A stretch of 64,000 bases of DNA, taken from contig NZ_QEST01000131.1 of NCBI RefSeq assembly GCF_003311645.1, positions 1 through 64,000 of the forward strand, given 5' to 3'. The position numbers and the translations under genes were made by a program. Below the pieces are notes generated by a model, which saw nothing but the letters and a program-made list of their open reading frames with translations, was not told the DNA's origin and made no database searches. The DNA comes from Streptomyces sp. PT12 (GTDB taxonomy: Bacteria; Actinomycetota; Actinomycetes; Streptomycetales; Streptomycetaceae). Positions 1-8,550 of this stretch are shown here, piece by piece; within the stretch, counting starts at the first letter, position 1; each line of letters begins with the position of its first letter.

Positions 1-1
1 T

Positions 2-1231
2 GCGGGAGCGTCTGTTGTCGGATCTTGCGGGGGTTGTGCCGCGCTCGCCGAGGCCGAGCGCGAGCACGAGCGGCTGCTCGCGCTCGGCCACGCCATCCGG
101 CGGCGCGCCGCCGCCCGCGCCTCGCGCCACGAAGCACTCACCGCCGAACGGGCCGCGCTGCGCCGCGAGTTCGAGCGCCAGGACACCGGGGACCGCGACG
201 AGGGCGTCGGCCTCGCCGCGCGCGTCGCCGCCGCCTCCCGCCTCGCCGACGCGCTCGCCCGCGCCGCGGCCGCGGTCCGCGCCGCAGAGGAGAGCGCCGA
301 CCGGCTCAAGCAGGCGGACGCCACCGCCGCCGACGCCGCGTACGGCGCGGGGTTCGACACGCCAGGCGCCGCGGCCGACGCCCTGCTGATCCGGGCCGAG
401 CAGCGGGCGTTGCAGGACCGCCTTGACGCCTGGACGGCCGAGGAGGCGTCGCTTGCCGCCGTCCTCACCGACCCGGGCACCGCGGCCGCCGCCCACGCGC
501 CGCCCGCTGACCCCGCCGCCGCGGCGGCCCGGCTGGCCGCCGCCACCGACCGGCTGCGCGCCGCCGCCGCGGCCGATTCCGCGGCCGCCGCCCGGTGCGC
601 CGAGCTCGACGCCCTGGGCGCCCGCGCCGCCGACGACGCCGCCGCGCTGGCGCCGCTGCGCGACGAGAGCCGCCACATCACGCGCCTGGCCGGGCTCACC
701 GCGGGCACCGCCCCGGAGAACGAGTACCGCATGCGCCTTGAGACCTATGTGCTGGCCGCCAGGCTCGAACAGGTCGCCGCCGCCGCGAGCGTCCGCCTGC
801 ACCGCATGTCCGCGGGCCGCTACACCCTCGTCCACTCCGACGCCAGGGCGGCCCACCGCGCCCGCTCGGGCCTCGGGCTGCGCGTGATGGACGCGTGGAC
901 GGGGCGAGCCAGGGACACCGCGAGCCTGTCGGGCGGCGAGTCGTTCTTCGTGTCCCTCGCCCTGGCCCTCGGCCTCGCCGACGTCGTCGCCGAGGAGGCG
1001 GGCGGCCGCCGCCTCGACACGCTCTTCATCGACGAGGGCTTCGGCAGCCTCGACGAGCAGTCACTCGACGAGGTCCTCGACGTCCTCGACGGGCTGCGCG
1101 AGCACGACCGCAGCGTCGCCATCGTCAGCCATGTGCCCGATCTGCGCGGCCGGATCCCCGCCCAGCTCCAGGTCGTCAAGACGCGCCGCGGCTCCACCGT
1201 CGTCCACCGGGCCGCGCCCGACGCCCCCTGA
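2..1231 (+). CDS. sbcC: SbcC, nuclease-complex ATPase subunit (3' part, gene starts before the window)
   Basis: This is the C-terminal 409 residues of SbcC, the SMC-like ATPase that works with the SbcD nuclease to open hairpins and process DNA ends. The reading frame is open from base 2, so the start lies outside the window. The first half is an Ala/Arg/Glu-rich coiled coil. The ABC signature LSGGE lies near residue 309, the Walker B region (TLFIDEGFGSLD) near 340 and the switch histidine (IVSH) near 375. A CGGC quartet at residues 9-12 could be the zinc-hook CXXC, but the flanks do not look like the usual hook, so this is only a suggestion. sbcD would be expected just upstream. Identification rests on the C-terminal lobe, which is unmistakable. 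Confidence 0.93.
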   Translation, partial: AGASVVGSCGGCAALAEAEREHERLLALGHAIRRRAAARASRHEALTAERAALRREFERQDTGDRDEGVGLAARVAAASRLADALARAAAAVRAAEESADRLKQADATAADAAYGAGFDTPGAAADALLIRAEQRALQDRLDAWTAEEASLAAVLTDPGTAAAAHAPPADPAAAAARLAAATDRLRAAAAADSAAAARCAELDALGARAADDAAALAPLRDESRHITRLAGLTAGTAPENEYRMRLETYVLAARLEQVAAAASVRLHRMSAGRYTLVHSDARAAHRARSGLGLRVMDAWTGRARDTASLSGGESFFVSLALALGLADVVAEEAGGRRLDTLFIDEGFGSLDEQSLDEVLDVLDGLREHDRSVAIVSHVPDLRGRIPAQLQVVKTRRGSTVVHRAAPDAP

Positions 1232-1296
1232 CCCCGCGGGGCGCGGCCCCGGCGTGCACGCCCCGGCGCGCGCCCATGTCCGGAGCGGCGGTTGCC

Positions 1297-2982
1297 TCAG
1301 AGGATCGACAGCTCGGCCACCAGGTCGTCGAGGCCGAGCGACCCCTGCGACAGCGCCGCCATGTGCCAGCGCTTCGCGTCGAACGCCGCGCCCCTGGCCC
1401 GCCGCGCCGCCTCCCGGCCGCGCAGCCAGGCGCGTTCGCCCAGCTTGTAGCCGATCGCCTGCCCCGGCAGGCCCAGATAGCGCACCAGCTCGCTCTCCAC
1501 GACGTCCGCGGGGCGCGAGTTGTGCCGCCCGAAGAACTCCTGCGCCAGCGCGGGCGTCCAGCGTGCCCCGGGCTCGAACGGCGAGTCGTCGGGGATCCGC
1601 AGCCGAAGGTGCATGCCGATGTCCACGATGACGCGCAGCGCCCGCATCATCTGGCAGTCCAGATAGCCGAGGCGCCGCTCGGCGTTGTACAGGAAGCCCA
1701 GCTCGTCCATCAGCCGCTCCGCGTACAGCGCCCAGCCCTCGGCGTTCGCGCTGACCGTGCCGACCGCCGTCTGGTAACGGGACAGCTCGTCGGCGACGTG
1801 CGCCCACTGCGCCAGCTGGAGGTGATGTCCAGGCACGCCCTCGTGGTACCACGTGGACACCAGGTCGTAGACGGGGAAACGCGTCTGGCCCATGGTCGGC
1901 AGCCAGGTGCGGCCGGGCCGGGAGAAGTCGAGCGAGGGGCCGCTGTAGTACGGCGCCGCGGCGCTGCCGGGCGGGGCGATCATCGACTCGACCCGCTTGA
2001 CCCGGTCAGCCAGCTCGAAGTGCGTGCCGTCCAGCGCCCTGATCGCGTCGTCCATGAGCGCCTGGAGCCACTGCCGCACCTCTTCGACGCCCTCGACGGC
2101 CTCGCCCTCGGTGTCGAGGTGGCGCAGCGTGTCCCACGGCGAGGCGCCCGGCAGGATCTTCCCCGCCTCGGCCACCATCTCCGCGTGCAGCCGGTGGAAC
2201 TCCGACCAGCCGTAGGCGTAGGCGTCATCGAGGTCGGGGTCGGTGCCGTTCCAGTACCTGACCCAGCGGGCGTAGCGCTCGGCCCCGACGATGTCGGGGG
2301 AGCCGTCGACGGCGGGCGCGTAGGTGTCACGCAGCCACGCCGCGAGCCGCGCCACCCCGGCCGCCGCGTCGCGCGCGCCCGCGACGAGCTCCGCGCGTAG
2401 CGCCTCGGGCCCCTGGGCCACGAACGACCCGAACCAGCCGCCTTCGCCGCCCCGCGTCCACTCCCCGAGCTGCCCGATCACCGTCTCGACCTGCCGCGGC
2501 CCGGCGGGCAGCGAGCGGTCGAGGCCATCGGCGAGCGACGCCCGGTACCCGTCGAGCGCCCGGGGCACCGCCCGCAGGCGCCGCGCCACCGCGGCCCAGT
2601 CTTCCTCCGTCTCGGTGGGCGCGATGATGAACGCCTCCCGCACGGAGTGGACGGGGGAGCTGAGGTTGCTGACCGCGCGCAGGCCCTCGCCCGCGTCGTG
2701 CACCGCGAGCTCGGCGGTCAGCCGCTCGCGCAGCAGCCGCGCACAGCGCCGCTCCGCGTCGCCGTCCCCGCCGGGCGTCGCCTCGGCCGCGGGCAGCCGG
2801 TCGAGGGTGCGGCGGGCCAGGTCGGCGAGGGCCCGCTGCCCGTCGGGGGAGAAGTCGGGCAGCCGGTCGGCGCTCTCGGGGTCGCCGAGCCTGGTACCGA
2901 GGATCGGGTCGAGCACGACCAGCTCGTCGACGTAGGAGTCGGCGAGCCGACGCGGAAGCGGGACACGTGGGTCTTCTGACAT
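1297..2982 (-). CDS. DUF885 family metallopeptidase-like protein
   Basis: A 561-residue cytoplasmic protein of the DUF885 family, alpha-helical proteins related to zinc peptidases. The key motif HEGVPGHH sits near residue 380 and supplies the HExxxxH-like zinc ligands. A downstream region (NAEGWALYAERLMDE) carries the conserved Glu typical of the family. No signal peptide is visible. I chose the ATG at 2982 (MSEDP) because homology-like sequence begins there. The open frame extends further upstream only by running through the next gene. It faces sbcC tail to tail. The substrate is unknown; peptidase or carboxypeptidase activity is inferred from family relatives, not shown here. Confidence 0.88.
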   Translation of the reverse strand: MSEDPRVPLPRRLADSYVDELVVLDPILGTRLGDPESADRLPDFSPDGQRALADLARRTLDRLPAAEATPGGDGDAERRCARLLRERLTAELAVHDAGEGLRAVSNLSSPVHSVREAFIIAPTETEEDWAAVARRLRAVPRALDGYRASLADGLDRSLPAGPRQVETVIGQLGEWTRGGEGGWFGSFVAQGPEALRAELVAGARDAAAGVARLAAWLRDTYAPAVDGSPDIVGAERYARWVRYWNGTDPDLDDAYAYGWSEFHRLHAEMVAEAGKILPGASPWDTLRHLDTEGEAVEGVEEVRQWLQALMDDAIRALDGTHFELADRVKRVESMIAPPGSAAAPYYSGPSLDFSRPGRTWLPTMGQTRFPVYDLVSTWYHEGVPGHHLQLAQWAHVADELSRYQTAVGTVSANAEGWALYAERLMDELGFLYNAERRLGYLDCQMMRALRVIVDIGMHLRLRIPDDSPFEPGARWTPALAQEFFGRHNSRPADVVESELVRYLGLPGQAIGYKLGERAWLRGREAARRARGAAFDAKRWHMAALSQGSLGLDDLVAELSIL

Positions 2983-3014
2983 GAACCCATCCTGGTACGC
3001 CGGACGGGTGTTCG

Positions 3015-3692
3015 TCACCACCCGCCCTGCGCGGGCAGCACCACCGGGAGCTGCGGCTGGCAGCCGCCGGGGGCGAGGCGCGCGGACAGGACCAGGCTGC
3101 CGTCGGTCGTCTGCCGTTCGAGCGGCAGGCCCGTGGCGTTGATCACGGCGTTCATCAGGGCGATCACCGCGGCGTTGGCCGGGCCGGTCACCAGGTACAC
3201 GGCCTCGTGGCGGGCGTGGACGGCGAGCCCGATGAGGCGGCGTAGCAGCGCGGAGCCGATGCCGAGCCGCTGCCAGTCGTCCGCGACCAGCAGCGCGACC
3301 TCCGACTCCTCGCCGTCGAACAGCAGATGCCCGAGGCCCACCACGTCGCCGTCGTCGGTGACCGCGGCGACGCTGCGGCCCATGGCGGGGTGCAGCAGGT
3401 GCGGCAGCAGCGCGTCGGCCTCGTGCGCGGAGGCGCGGTAGCGCCCGGCCAGCGTCCGCTCCGAGCAACGGGCGTGCAGCGCAAGCGCCTCGGGGAGGTC
3501 GCCAGGGCCCGCGGCCCGTAGCAGGATCTTCCGGCCCTCGGCCGTCACCACCGCGCGGGGCCCCGGCACGGCGACCACGCCCCGGGCCGCGAGCGGCGGA
3601 CAGGCCCGCCCCGGCGCGTAGCCTCCCGTGGTCCGGAGCCGACCGTGGGGGAAGCGGATCGAGGGGCCGGGTGTGTCGGAGTCTGCTGCCAT
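3015..3692 (-). CDS. GNAT family N-acetyltransferase
   Basis: A 225-residue protein with one GNAT fold. The acetyl-CoA pyrophosphate-binding loop is seen as QRLGIGS near residue 140, preceded by the strand VALLVADDW and followed by the helix ALLRRLIGLAVH, the usual motif A layout. The N-terminal 50 residues are Gly/Pro/Arg-rich and probably flexible. The start ATG at 3692 (MAADSDTPG) is preceded by a GAGAG purine stretch. It lies 32 bp upstream of the DUF885 gene on the same strand, so the two may be cotranscribed. The substrate cannot be inferred. Confidence 0.85.
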   Translation of the reverse strand: MAADSDTPGPSIRFPHGRLRTTGGYAPGRACPPLAARGVVAVPGPRAVVTAEGRKILLRAAGPGDLPEALALHARCSERTLAGRYRASAHEADALLPHLLHPAMGRSVAAVTDDGDVVGLGHLLFDGEESEVALLVADDWQRLGIGSALLRRLIGLAVHARHEAVYLVTGPANAAVIALMNAVINATGLPLERQTTDGSLVLSARLAPGGCQPQLPVVLPAQGGW

Positions 3693-3757
3693 GGAAGCAC
3701 TCTCGCGTTCGGTTATTGCGTGATCACGAACGCCCTGTGACCGAAGGGTAAAGGCGC

Positions 3758-4330
3758 TTACGCGTGAATTGCGCTCTTTGGTGCCCGTGGTGCGGCTGGT
3801 GGCTCGCGCGCCGCCTCGCCGAGCAACCGCGCCGCCCGAACGATCCGGGTGGGCGTCACATGGGCGTAACCGAGAACCAGCCGCGCCCGGTCGTCCTTTG
3901 ACACCGTACCTCCCAACTCCCGTACTGTGCGCACCGATACCCCCGCCTTCGCGGGCCACTTCAGGAACCGCCCCTCGGGCCCGAAACGCTCCGGCAGCGT
4001 CACCGTCGCGTGCAGCCCCGCCGCGACCTCCGTCACTTCGGCCCCCGGGCAGTGCTCGCCGAGCGCCGCGACCAGCGCGTCCCGGCGCTCGCGGTAGGCG
4101 CGTTGGCAACGCCGCAGCTGCCGGTCGCACGCCCCGCTCGCCAGGAAGTCGGCGAAGGCCGCCTGGTCGCGCACCGGACGCGCCAGGTCGAGCAGCCGCT
4201 GGCGCGCACCGGCGCCCGGTCGTAGCCGAAGTCGCCGTCGTAGGCGTCCTCGATCAGCAGCCCGTCGACCGCCCGCGCCCACGCGAGCAACTCCCGCCGC
4301 CGCCCGGCCGTATACACCACCCCGCGCCGC
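3758..4330 (-). pseudogene. MocR/PdxR-type regulator remnant (C-terminal piece, frameshifted)
   Basis: What is left is the aminotransferase-like end of a MocR regulator (GntR HTH plus PLP-binding domain). Reading leftward from about 4330, one frame gives GVVYTAGRRRELLAWARA and LLIEDAYDGDFGYDRAPV, a classic MocR segment. The match then jumps to another frame near 4225-4240 (VRDQAAFADFLASG, RQLRRCQRAYRERRDALVAAL) and runs to the stop at 3758. The segment expected between these blocks, which normally carries the PLP-binding Lys in an SK motif, is absent, so there is an internal deletion as well as a frame change. The HTH half is missing entirely: the sequence is cut at about 4330 where a sigJ fragment begins on the other strand. 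It cannot be functional as a MocR protein. Confidence 0.8.
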
Positions 4331-4341
4331 CGCGCCAGCGG

Positions 4342-4656
4342 GGCGGCGAGGCCAAGGCGCCGCTGCGCACGATCGAGGGCGCGGACAAGGTCGGCCGCTT
4401 CCTCTTGGGCGTCGCCCAACGCCCGCCAGCGGCCCCGGCGTTCCACCTGGTCGAGGTCAACGGCGCCCCGGCGCTCCTGGTCACCACGCACGGCCGCCCT
4501 TACGGCGTCTTCCAGCTCCGGGTCGACGAGGACGGGCGCGTCCGCGATGTCTACCTGGTCGTCAACCCCGACAAGCTGGCCCACCTCACCCCGCCCGAGG
4601 ACCCGGGACCGCTCGCGCCGTTCGCGCCGTTCGCACCCCCGAACGACGCGAGCTGA
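4342..4656 (+). pseudogene. SigJ-like (ECF41) sigma factor C-terminal remnant
   Basis: About 104 residues match the SnoaL-like C-terminal extension of SigJ/ECF41 sigma factors: GADKVGRFLLG, then VNGAPALLV, then VYLVVNPDKLAHL, the conserved ending of the family. The sigma-2 and sigma-4 regions that should precede it are absent. Upstream the frame stays open only because it is antisense to the MocR remnant. The homology starts abruptly at about 4342, directly beside the broken end of the MocR gene. The tail carries a repeated Pro-Phe-Ala run before the stop. No plausible start or RBS lies at the break, so it is read as a relic. Confidence 0.8.
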
Positions 4657-4835
4657 CGTGACGTCAGGGATGAGTGGCCCGTTACAGGTTCGTGAAACGT
4701 TCGCACCCGGGCCGACCCCGGGACGGCTGGTGTTCTCCCGCGCTGCGCCCTGCGTTCAGTCGCGTCGCGCACGATCCGTTCCGCGCCGCCCGACGGCGCC
4801 GGCACTCGCGCCGACGACTCACCGGAGAACCCCCC

Positions 4836-6740
4836 ATGTTGAGTTTCCCCTCGCGAGAACACAGCAGCCTCCGCGTCGCCCTCACGGCGTGGATGACCCT
4901 CGCGGTCGCCGCGACGCTCGCGACGGTCCCGACCCCCTCCACCGCCACCCCGCAGGCCGCCACCCCGCACGCGGGCACCGGGGACTGGGACGACTCCGCC
5001 TACCGCGGCCAGGTCGAGGTCGTCCGCACGCCCGAAGGCCCGGCCGACCCCGCGTTCCTGACCGGCACGGTCTTCGTCGACCAGGACCGCGACAGCGAGA
5101 GCGACCGCGGGGAGCGCGGCCTCGCGGGCGTCACCGTGTCGAACGGCCGCGACGTCGTGACGACCGACCGCCAGGGCCGCTACCGGCTCCCCGTGTACGG
5201 CAATATGACGGTCTTCATCACCCAGCCGTCCGGCTACCAGGTGCCCGTGGACGACTCCAACGTCGCCCAGTTCCACTACAACCACCTCCCCGAGGGCTCG
5301 CCCGAGCTGCGCTACGGCGGCATCGCGCCCACCGGCGCCCTGCCCGACGCGGTCAACTTCCCGCTCGTCCGCAGCCAGCTGACGCGCGCGCAGGAGCAGC
5401 ACTGCGTGATCGCGGGCGACCTCCAGACCTACAACAGGACCGAGGTCGAGTACGCCCGCCGCGGCGCCATCGACGACCTGGCGGGGCGCCGCGACTACCA
5501 GGGCTGTGGCACGCTGTTCATCGGCGACGTCGTCGGCGACGACCTGTCGCTCTACCCGGACGTCAAGGAGCTGACGAGCCTGACCAACGGCCCGGCCCGC
5601 TTCCTGCCGGGCAACCACGACCTGGACTTCGACGCCACCACCGCCGAGCACTCGTTCGACACCTTCCGCGCCCAACTGGCGCCCGCGTACTACTCGTACG
5701 ACATCGGCGACGCGCACGTCGTGGCCCTGAACACCGTGCGCTACCCCTGCACCCCCGATGTCGACAACGCCGACGGCCGCCGCCCCGAGTGCGACGACCC
5801 CGAGAACGCGCCCCGTTACAACGGCCGCCTCGACGAGAACCAGCTCGCCTGGCTCGAACGCGACCTGGCCGCGGTCGACGAGGACAAGCTGGTCGTGGTC
5901 GCCAGCCACATCCCGCTGCTGACGTTCGCCGACGAGGGCAGCGCGATCCACCAGGTCGACCAGGTCCGCGAGGTCTACGACCTGCTGGAGGGCCGCAGGG
6001 CCGTCTCCGTCGCCGGGCACACCCACTCGATCGAGAACATGCGCACGGGCGACCTCGTCCAGGGCTGGAACGACCTCTTCGGCGTCGACGGGCTGCCGTT
6101 CCCGCACATCACCGCGGGCGCCATCTCGGGCGACTGGTACTCGGGCGAGATCACCGACGACGGCTACCCCACCGCGATCGGCCGCGACGGCGGCAGGCCG
6201 GGGCTGCTCACCCTGGACATCACGGGCAACGCGTTCCGCGAGCGCTACACCGTGACCGGCGAGAGCAACCGCGTGGGGACCCAGCTCGGCGTCAACAGCC
6301 CCACCTACCGCGCGTGGTACGCCGAGCGCCAGGAGTGGAACGACGACCCCCAGGGCGCCGCTCCCGAGCTGGGCGACCCGCTCGTGATCAGCCGCGACGA
6401 CCTGGCGGGGCAGACCTGGCTGACCACCAACTTCTGGATGGGCTCGACCGGTTCGACGGTGGAGGTGCGGATCGACGGCGGCCCGTCCCGCCAGGCCACC
6501 CGCACCCAGCCGATGCGCGGCGAGGACCAGCTGATCGGCCCCGAGTGGTCCGACCCGCACGCCGTCGCCCAGCAGCTGGTCCACGGCGGCAGCGTCGCCG
6601 ACCGGACCATGCACCTGTGGCGCCTCGAGCTGCCCGACGACCTCCAGGCGGGCCGCCACCGCGCGGTGGTGACGGCGACCGACGCATATGGGCGCCGGTT
6701 CACCGACGTCCTGACGTTCCGCGTCGTCGAACAGCGCTGA
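4836..6740 (+). CDS. secreted calcineurin-like metallophosphoesterase
   Basis: A 634-residue exported phosphoesterase. The ATG at 4836 has GGAG at 4824-4827. The N-terminus has an Arg, a hydrophobic stretch (VALTAWMTLAVAATLATV) and an Ala/Thr/Pro-rich region, consistent with a Sec signal peptide. Residues of about 65-130 look like an SD-repeat/CnaB-like beta domain (GTVFVDQDRDSESDRGERGL). The phosphoesterase core follows with the metal motifs GD (VIAGDLQTYN), GDVVGD, GNHD (FLPGNHDLDF) and the late GHTH (VAGHTHSIENM). A C-terminal domain of about 200 residues resembles the calcineurin-like C-terminal domain. Likely role: release of phosphate from an external phosphoester. The substrate is not predictable. 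A strong terminator follows. Confidence 0.92.
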   Translation: MLSFPSREHSSLRVALTAWMTLAVAATLATVPTPSTATPQAATPHAGTGDWDDSAYRGQVEVVRTPEGPADPAFLTGTVFVDQDRDSESDRGERGLAGVTVSNGRDVVTTDRQGRYRLPVYGNMTVFITQPSGYQVPVDDSNVAQFHYNHLPEGSPELRYGGIAPTGALPDAVNFPLVRSQLTRAQEQHCVIAGDLQTYNRTEVEYARRGAIDDLAGRRDYQGCGTLFIGDVVGDDLSLYPDVKELTSLTNGPARFLPGNHDLDFDATTAEHSFDTFRAQLAPAYYSYDIGDAHVVALNTVRYPCTPDVDNADGRRPECDDPENAPRYNGRLDENQLAWLERDLAAVDEDKLVVVASHIPLLTFADEGSAIHQVDQVREVYDLLEGRRAVSVAGHTHSIENMRTGDLVQGWNDLFGVDGLPFPHITAGAISGDWYSGEITDDGYPTAIGRDGGRPGLLTLDITGNAFRERYTVTGESNRVGTQLGVNSPTYRAWYAERQEWNDDPQGAAPELGDPLVISRDDLAGQTWLTTNFWMGSTGSTVEVRIDGGPSRQATRTQPMRGEDQLIGPEWSDPHAVAQQLVHGGSVADRTMHLWRLELPDDLQAGRHRAVVTATDAYGRRFTDVLTFRVVEQR

Positions 6741-6757
6741 CGCCCGGCACCCGGCGA

Positions 6758-6788
6758 GGGGCCGCCACCGCGACCCGGTGGCGGCCCC
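6758..6788. terminator. strong GC hairpin, likely terminator after the phosphoesterase
   Basis: A perfect 12-bp stem (GGGGCCGCCACC at 6758-6769 paired with GGTGGCGGCCCC at 6777-6788) closes a 7-nt loop, 17 bp after the stop of the phosphoesterase gene. There is no clear U-tract, which is normal for actinomycete hairpin terminators. It lies between two convergent genes and could serve both. Confidence 0.8.
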
Positions 6789-6800
6789 GTTCCCCGGGCG

Positions 6801-6880
6801 GTGTCAACGCCCCCTCAGCGCCCCTGTCGACGCCATGTCAACGCCCCTGTCGACGCCCTGTCGACGCCCCGTCAACGCCT
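6801..6880. repeat. degenerate tandem repeat of about 11 bp (TGTCRACGCCC)
   Basis: Seven imperfect units built on TGTCAACGCCCC / TGTCGACGCCC run head to tail just downstream of the SDR gene stop. Several units are identical or differ by one base. The period wanders between 10 and 12 bp and there are no spacers, so it is not a CRISPR array. It looks like slippage-type expansion in a noncoding strip between convergent genes. Confidence 0.65.
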
Positions 6881-7658
6881 ACAGCCCTCCGGAGACCCGC
6901 AGCACCGCGCCCGTGGTGTACGACGCCTCGTCCGACAGCAGCCAGGCCACCGCGCCCGCGACCTCGTCGGGCTCGCCGGGGCGGCGCATCGGCACCCGGT
7001 CGGGGTCGCGCCAGGGCCGCCCCGGGTCGCCCATCGTGGCGTGCATGTCGGTGACGATCATGCCGGGCTGCACGGAGTTCACCCTGATCCCCTCGGGGGC
7101 CAGCTCCTTGGCGAGGCCCGTCGTCAACGTGTCGACCGCCGCCTTGGTCGCCGCGTAGTGGACATACTCGCCGGGGCTGCCGAGCGTCGCGGCGCCCGAC
7201 GAGATGTTCACGATCGCGCCGCCGGGGCCGCCGTGCCGCGTCGACATGGCCAGCGCGGCGCGGCGCGCGCACAGCAGCGAGCCCATGACGTTGACGTCGA
7301 CGACCCGCCGCATCACGGCCGTCGACGTCTCCGTGAACCGGCCCAGGGGCCCGCTCACCCCGGCGTTGTTGACCAGCCCCGTGACAGGCCCGAGGCGTTC
7401 GGCCGCCGCCGTGAACAGGCCGTCCACCTCGTCCTCGACGGAGACGTCCACGCGCACGGCGACCGCCGAGCGCCCCCGGGCGCGCACCCGTTCGACGACG
7501 CGCGCCGCGGCGCCCTCGTCGCTGACATAGCCGATCGCCACGTCGTGCCCCGCGCGCGCCAGCCGCGCCGCGACCGCCGCCCCGATCCCGCGGCTCCCAC
7601 CGGTGACGACGGTGACCCGCGTGTTGTGCCGCGTTTCGCCCTGTTGCTCGTTTCGCAC
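6879..7658 (-). CDS. SDR family NAD(P)-dependent oxidoreductase
   Basis: A classical short-chain dehydrogenase of 259 residues. The cofactor glycine motif TGGSRGIG is near residues 19-26, NNAG is near 100, the catalytic Ser is in IVNISSGAA and the YAATK tetrad motif (Tyr-x-x-x-Lys) follows. It ends with the FabG-like pattern AVAWLLSDEASYTTGAVLRVSGGL. It resembles 3-oxoacyl-ACP reductases and sugar dehydrogenases. The substrate is unknown. It is divergent from the GntR regulator gene at 7792 and shares its control region, including the dre-like palindrome, so it is a plausible target of that regulator. Confidence 0.9.
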   Translation of the reverse strand: MRNEQQGETRHNTRVTVVTGGSRGIGAAVAARLARAGHDVAIGYVSDEGAAARVVERVRARGRSAVAVRVDVSVEDEVDGLFTAAAERLGPVTGLVNNAGVSGPLGRFTETSTAVMRRVVDVNVMGSLLCARRAALAMSTRHGGPGGAIVNISSGAATLGSPGEYVHYAATKAAVDTLTTGLAKELAPEGIRVNSVQPGMIVTDMHATMGDPGRPWRDPDRVPMRRPGEPDEVAGAVAWLLSDEASYTTGAVLRVSGGL

Positions 7659-7680
7659 GAGGTGACCCTAGACAGGGGGA

Positions 7681-7694
7681 TTGGTCTTGACCAA
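7681..7694. promoter_or_regulatory. dre-like palindromic operator (TTGGTCTTGACCAA)
   Basis: TTGGTC-TT-GACCAA is a perfect 6+6 inverted repeat, very close to the known DasR-responsive element core TGGTCTAGACCA. It overlaps the -35 hexamer of the promoter that faces the DasR-like GntR gene, a good place for repression. It lies between the divergent SDR and GntR genes. Whether the neighbouring GntR protein, DasR itself or both bind it is inference. Confidence 0.72.
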
Positions 7695-7715
7695 GTCACC
7701 CGGGCGGCTTATGGT
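7687..7715 (+). promoter_or_regulatory. sigma-70 type promoter for the GntR gene
   Basis: TTGACC (7687-7692), a 17-bp spacer, then TATGGT (7710-7715), a good match to the housekeeping actinomycete promoter. Transcription would start near 7722, about 70 bp before the GTG at 7792. The -35 box is inside the dre-like palindrome. Confidence 0.6.
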
Positions 7716-7791
7716 CCCCCATATACGCAACAACCTTTCATAATCGAGCCGCGCGGCGCACCCACGTCCGCGGGCGACCGGGGAGGCACGA

Positions 7792-8550
7792 GTGGGGACC
7801 ACACAGCTCGACCATCAGCCGGAGCCCAAGTACTGGCACCTGAAGACGGTGCTCTCGCGCGCGCTCGACACCGAGTTCAGCGTCGGCCAGGCCCTGCCCA
7901 ACGAGCGGGAGCTCGCCGCCCGCTTTGGCGTGGCCCGCGCGACGCTGCGCCAGGCGCTCGACCAGCTCGAGCTCGAAGGCCGCCTCCAGCGCCGCCGCGG
8001 CGTGGGCACCACCGTGGCGCCGCCGCGCGTCGGCGTGGATGTCAGCCCACGCCAGCACACGTGGCCGGGAGCTCCAGGCGACACCTGGGTGGCCTCCGAC
8101 GCCGTCCGCACCCCGCCGCCGCCCGCGGTGGCCAGGGCGCTCGACGTGCCCGCGGGGGAGCCGGTCGAGGTGGTCCACCGCACGCTGCTCGCGCACGGCC
8201 AGCCGGTCGCCGCCGAGCAGCTCTTCATCCCGGTCGACGCGCTGCCCCCGGGCGACGAGCCGCGCGGGGCCTCGGGCGCCGAGCGCGCCCGCGCCGTGCT
8301 GGCCAGGCTCGGGCGCCTCGACCTCGGCGGCCAGGACCGCTCGGTCGAGCTGGGCTCGGCGGGCTCGGACGACGCCCGCCGCCTCGACCGGCTGCCCGGC
8401 TCTCCCGTGCTGATCGTCACCACCCGCTATGTCGCGGGCGGCCGCACCGTGGCCGTCGCCGCAGCGACCTACCGGGCCGACACGTGCCGCCTCACCTTCG
8501 GGAACCAGGCGTCGAGCAGCCAGGCGCCGCTGTCGCTCAGCGCGAGCTGA
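7792..8550 (+). CDS. GntR/HutC-family (DasR-like) transcriptional regulator
   Basis: A 252-residue regulator. Residues of about 14-75 form a GntR winged helix (NERELAARFGVARATLRQALDQLE, then LEGRLQRRRGVGTTV). The remainder fits a UTRA-type effector domain, ending in the expected VVHRTLLAHGQPVAAEQLF and TRYVAGGRTVAVAAATYRAD pattern. The opening PKYWHLK resembles DasR-like proteins. The GTG start at 7792 is preceded by GGGAGG (7781-7786). The gene has a promoter with an embedded dre-like site and so is probably autoregulated. UTRA domains usually bind phosphorylated sugars, so an amino-sugar or sugar-phosphate signal is plausible but not shown. It converges on the ROK regulator with a 14-bp overlap. 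Confidence 0.88.
   Translation: MGTTQLDHQPEPKYWHLKTVLSRALDTEFSVGQALPNERELAARFGVARATLRQALDQLELEGRLQRRRGVGTTVAPPRVGVDVSPRQHTWPGAPGDTWVASDAVRTPPPPAVARALDVPAGEPVEVVHRTLLAHGQPVAAEQLFIPVDALPPGDEPRGASGAERARAVLARLGRLDLGGQDRSVELGSAGSDDARRLDRLPGSPVLIVTTRYVAGGRTVAVAAATYRADTCRLTFGNQASSSQAPLSLSAS

Noticed and set aside
26-37. zinc-hook CXXC in the SbcC fragment
   Set aside because: The CGGC quartet exists, but the flanks are unlike known hooks and the sequence before it is outside the window, so it is only noted under sbcC.
1232-1296. terminator between sbcC and the DUF885 gene
   Set aside because: GGCGTGCACGCC is self-complementary but leaves no room for a loop and has few extra pairs. Support is too weak for a feature.
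4551-6659. 702-residue open frame on the minus strand opposite the phosphoesterase
   Set aside because: It has Val/Asp/Gly-rich low complexity and no motif. The + strand gene has all metallophosphoesterase motifs.
6801-6880. CRISPR-like array of short repeats
   Set aside because: Units of about 11 bp without spacers and with a wandering period do not fit a CRISPR array, and no cas gene is present.
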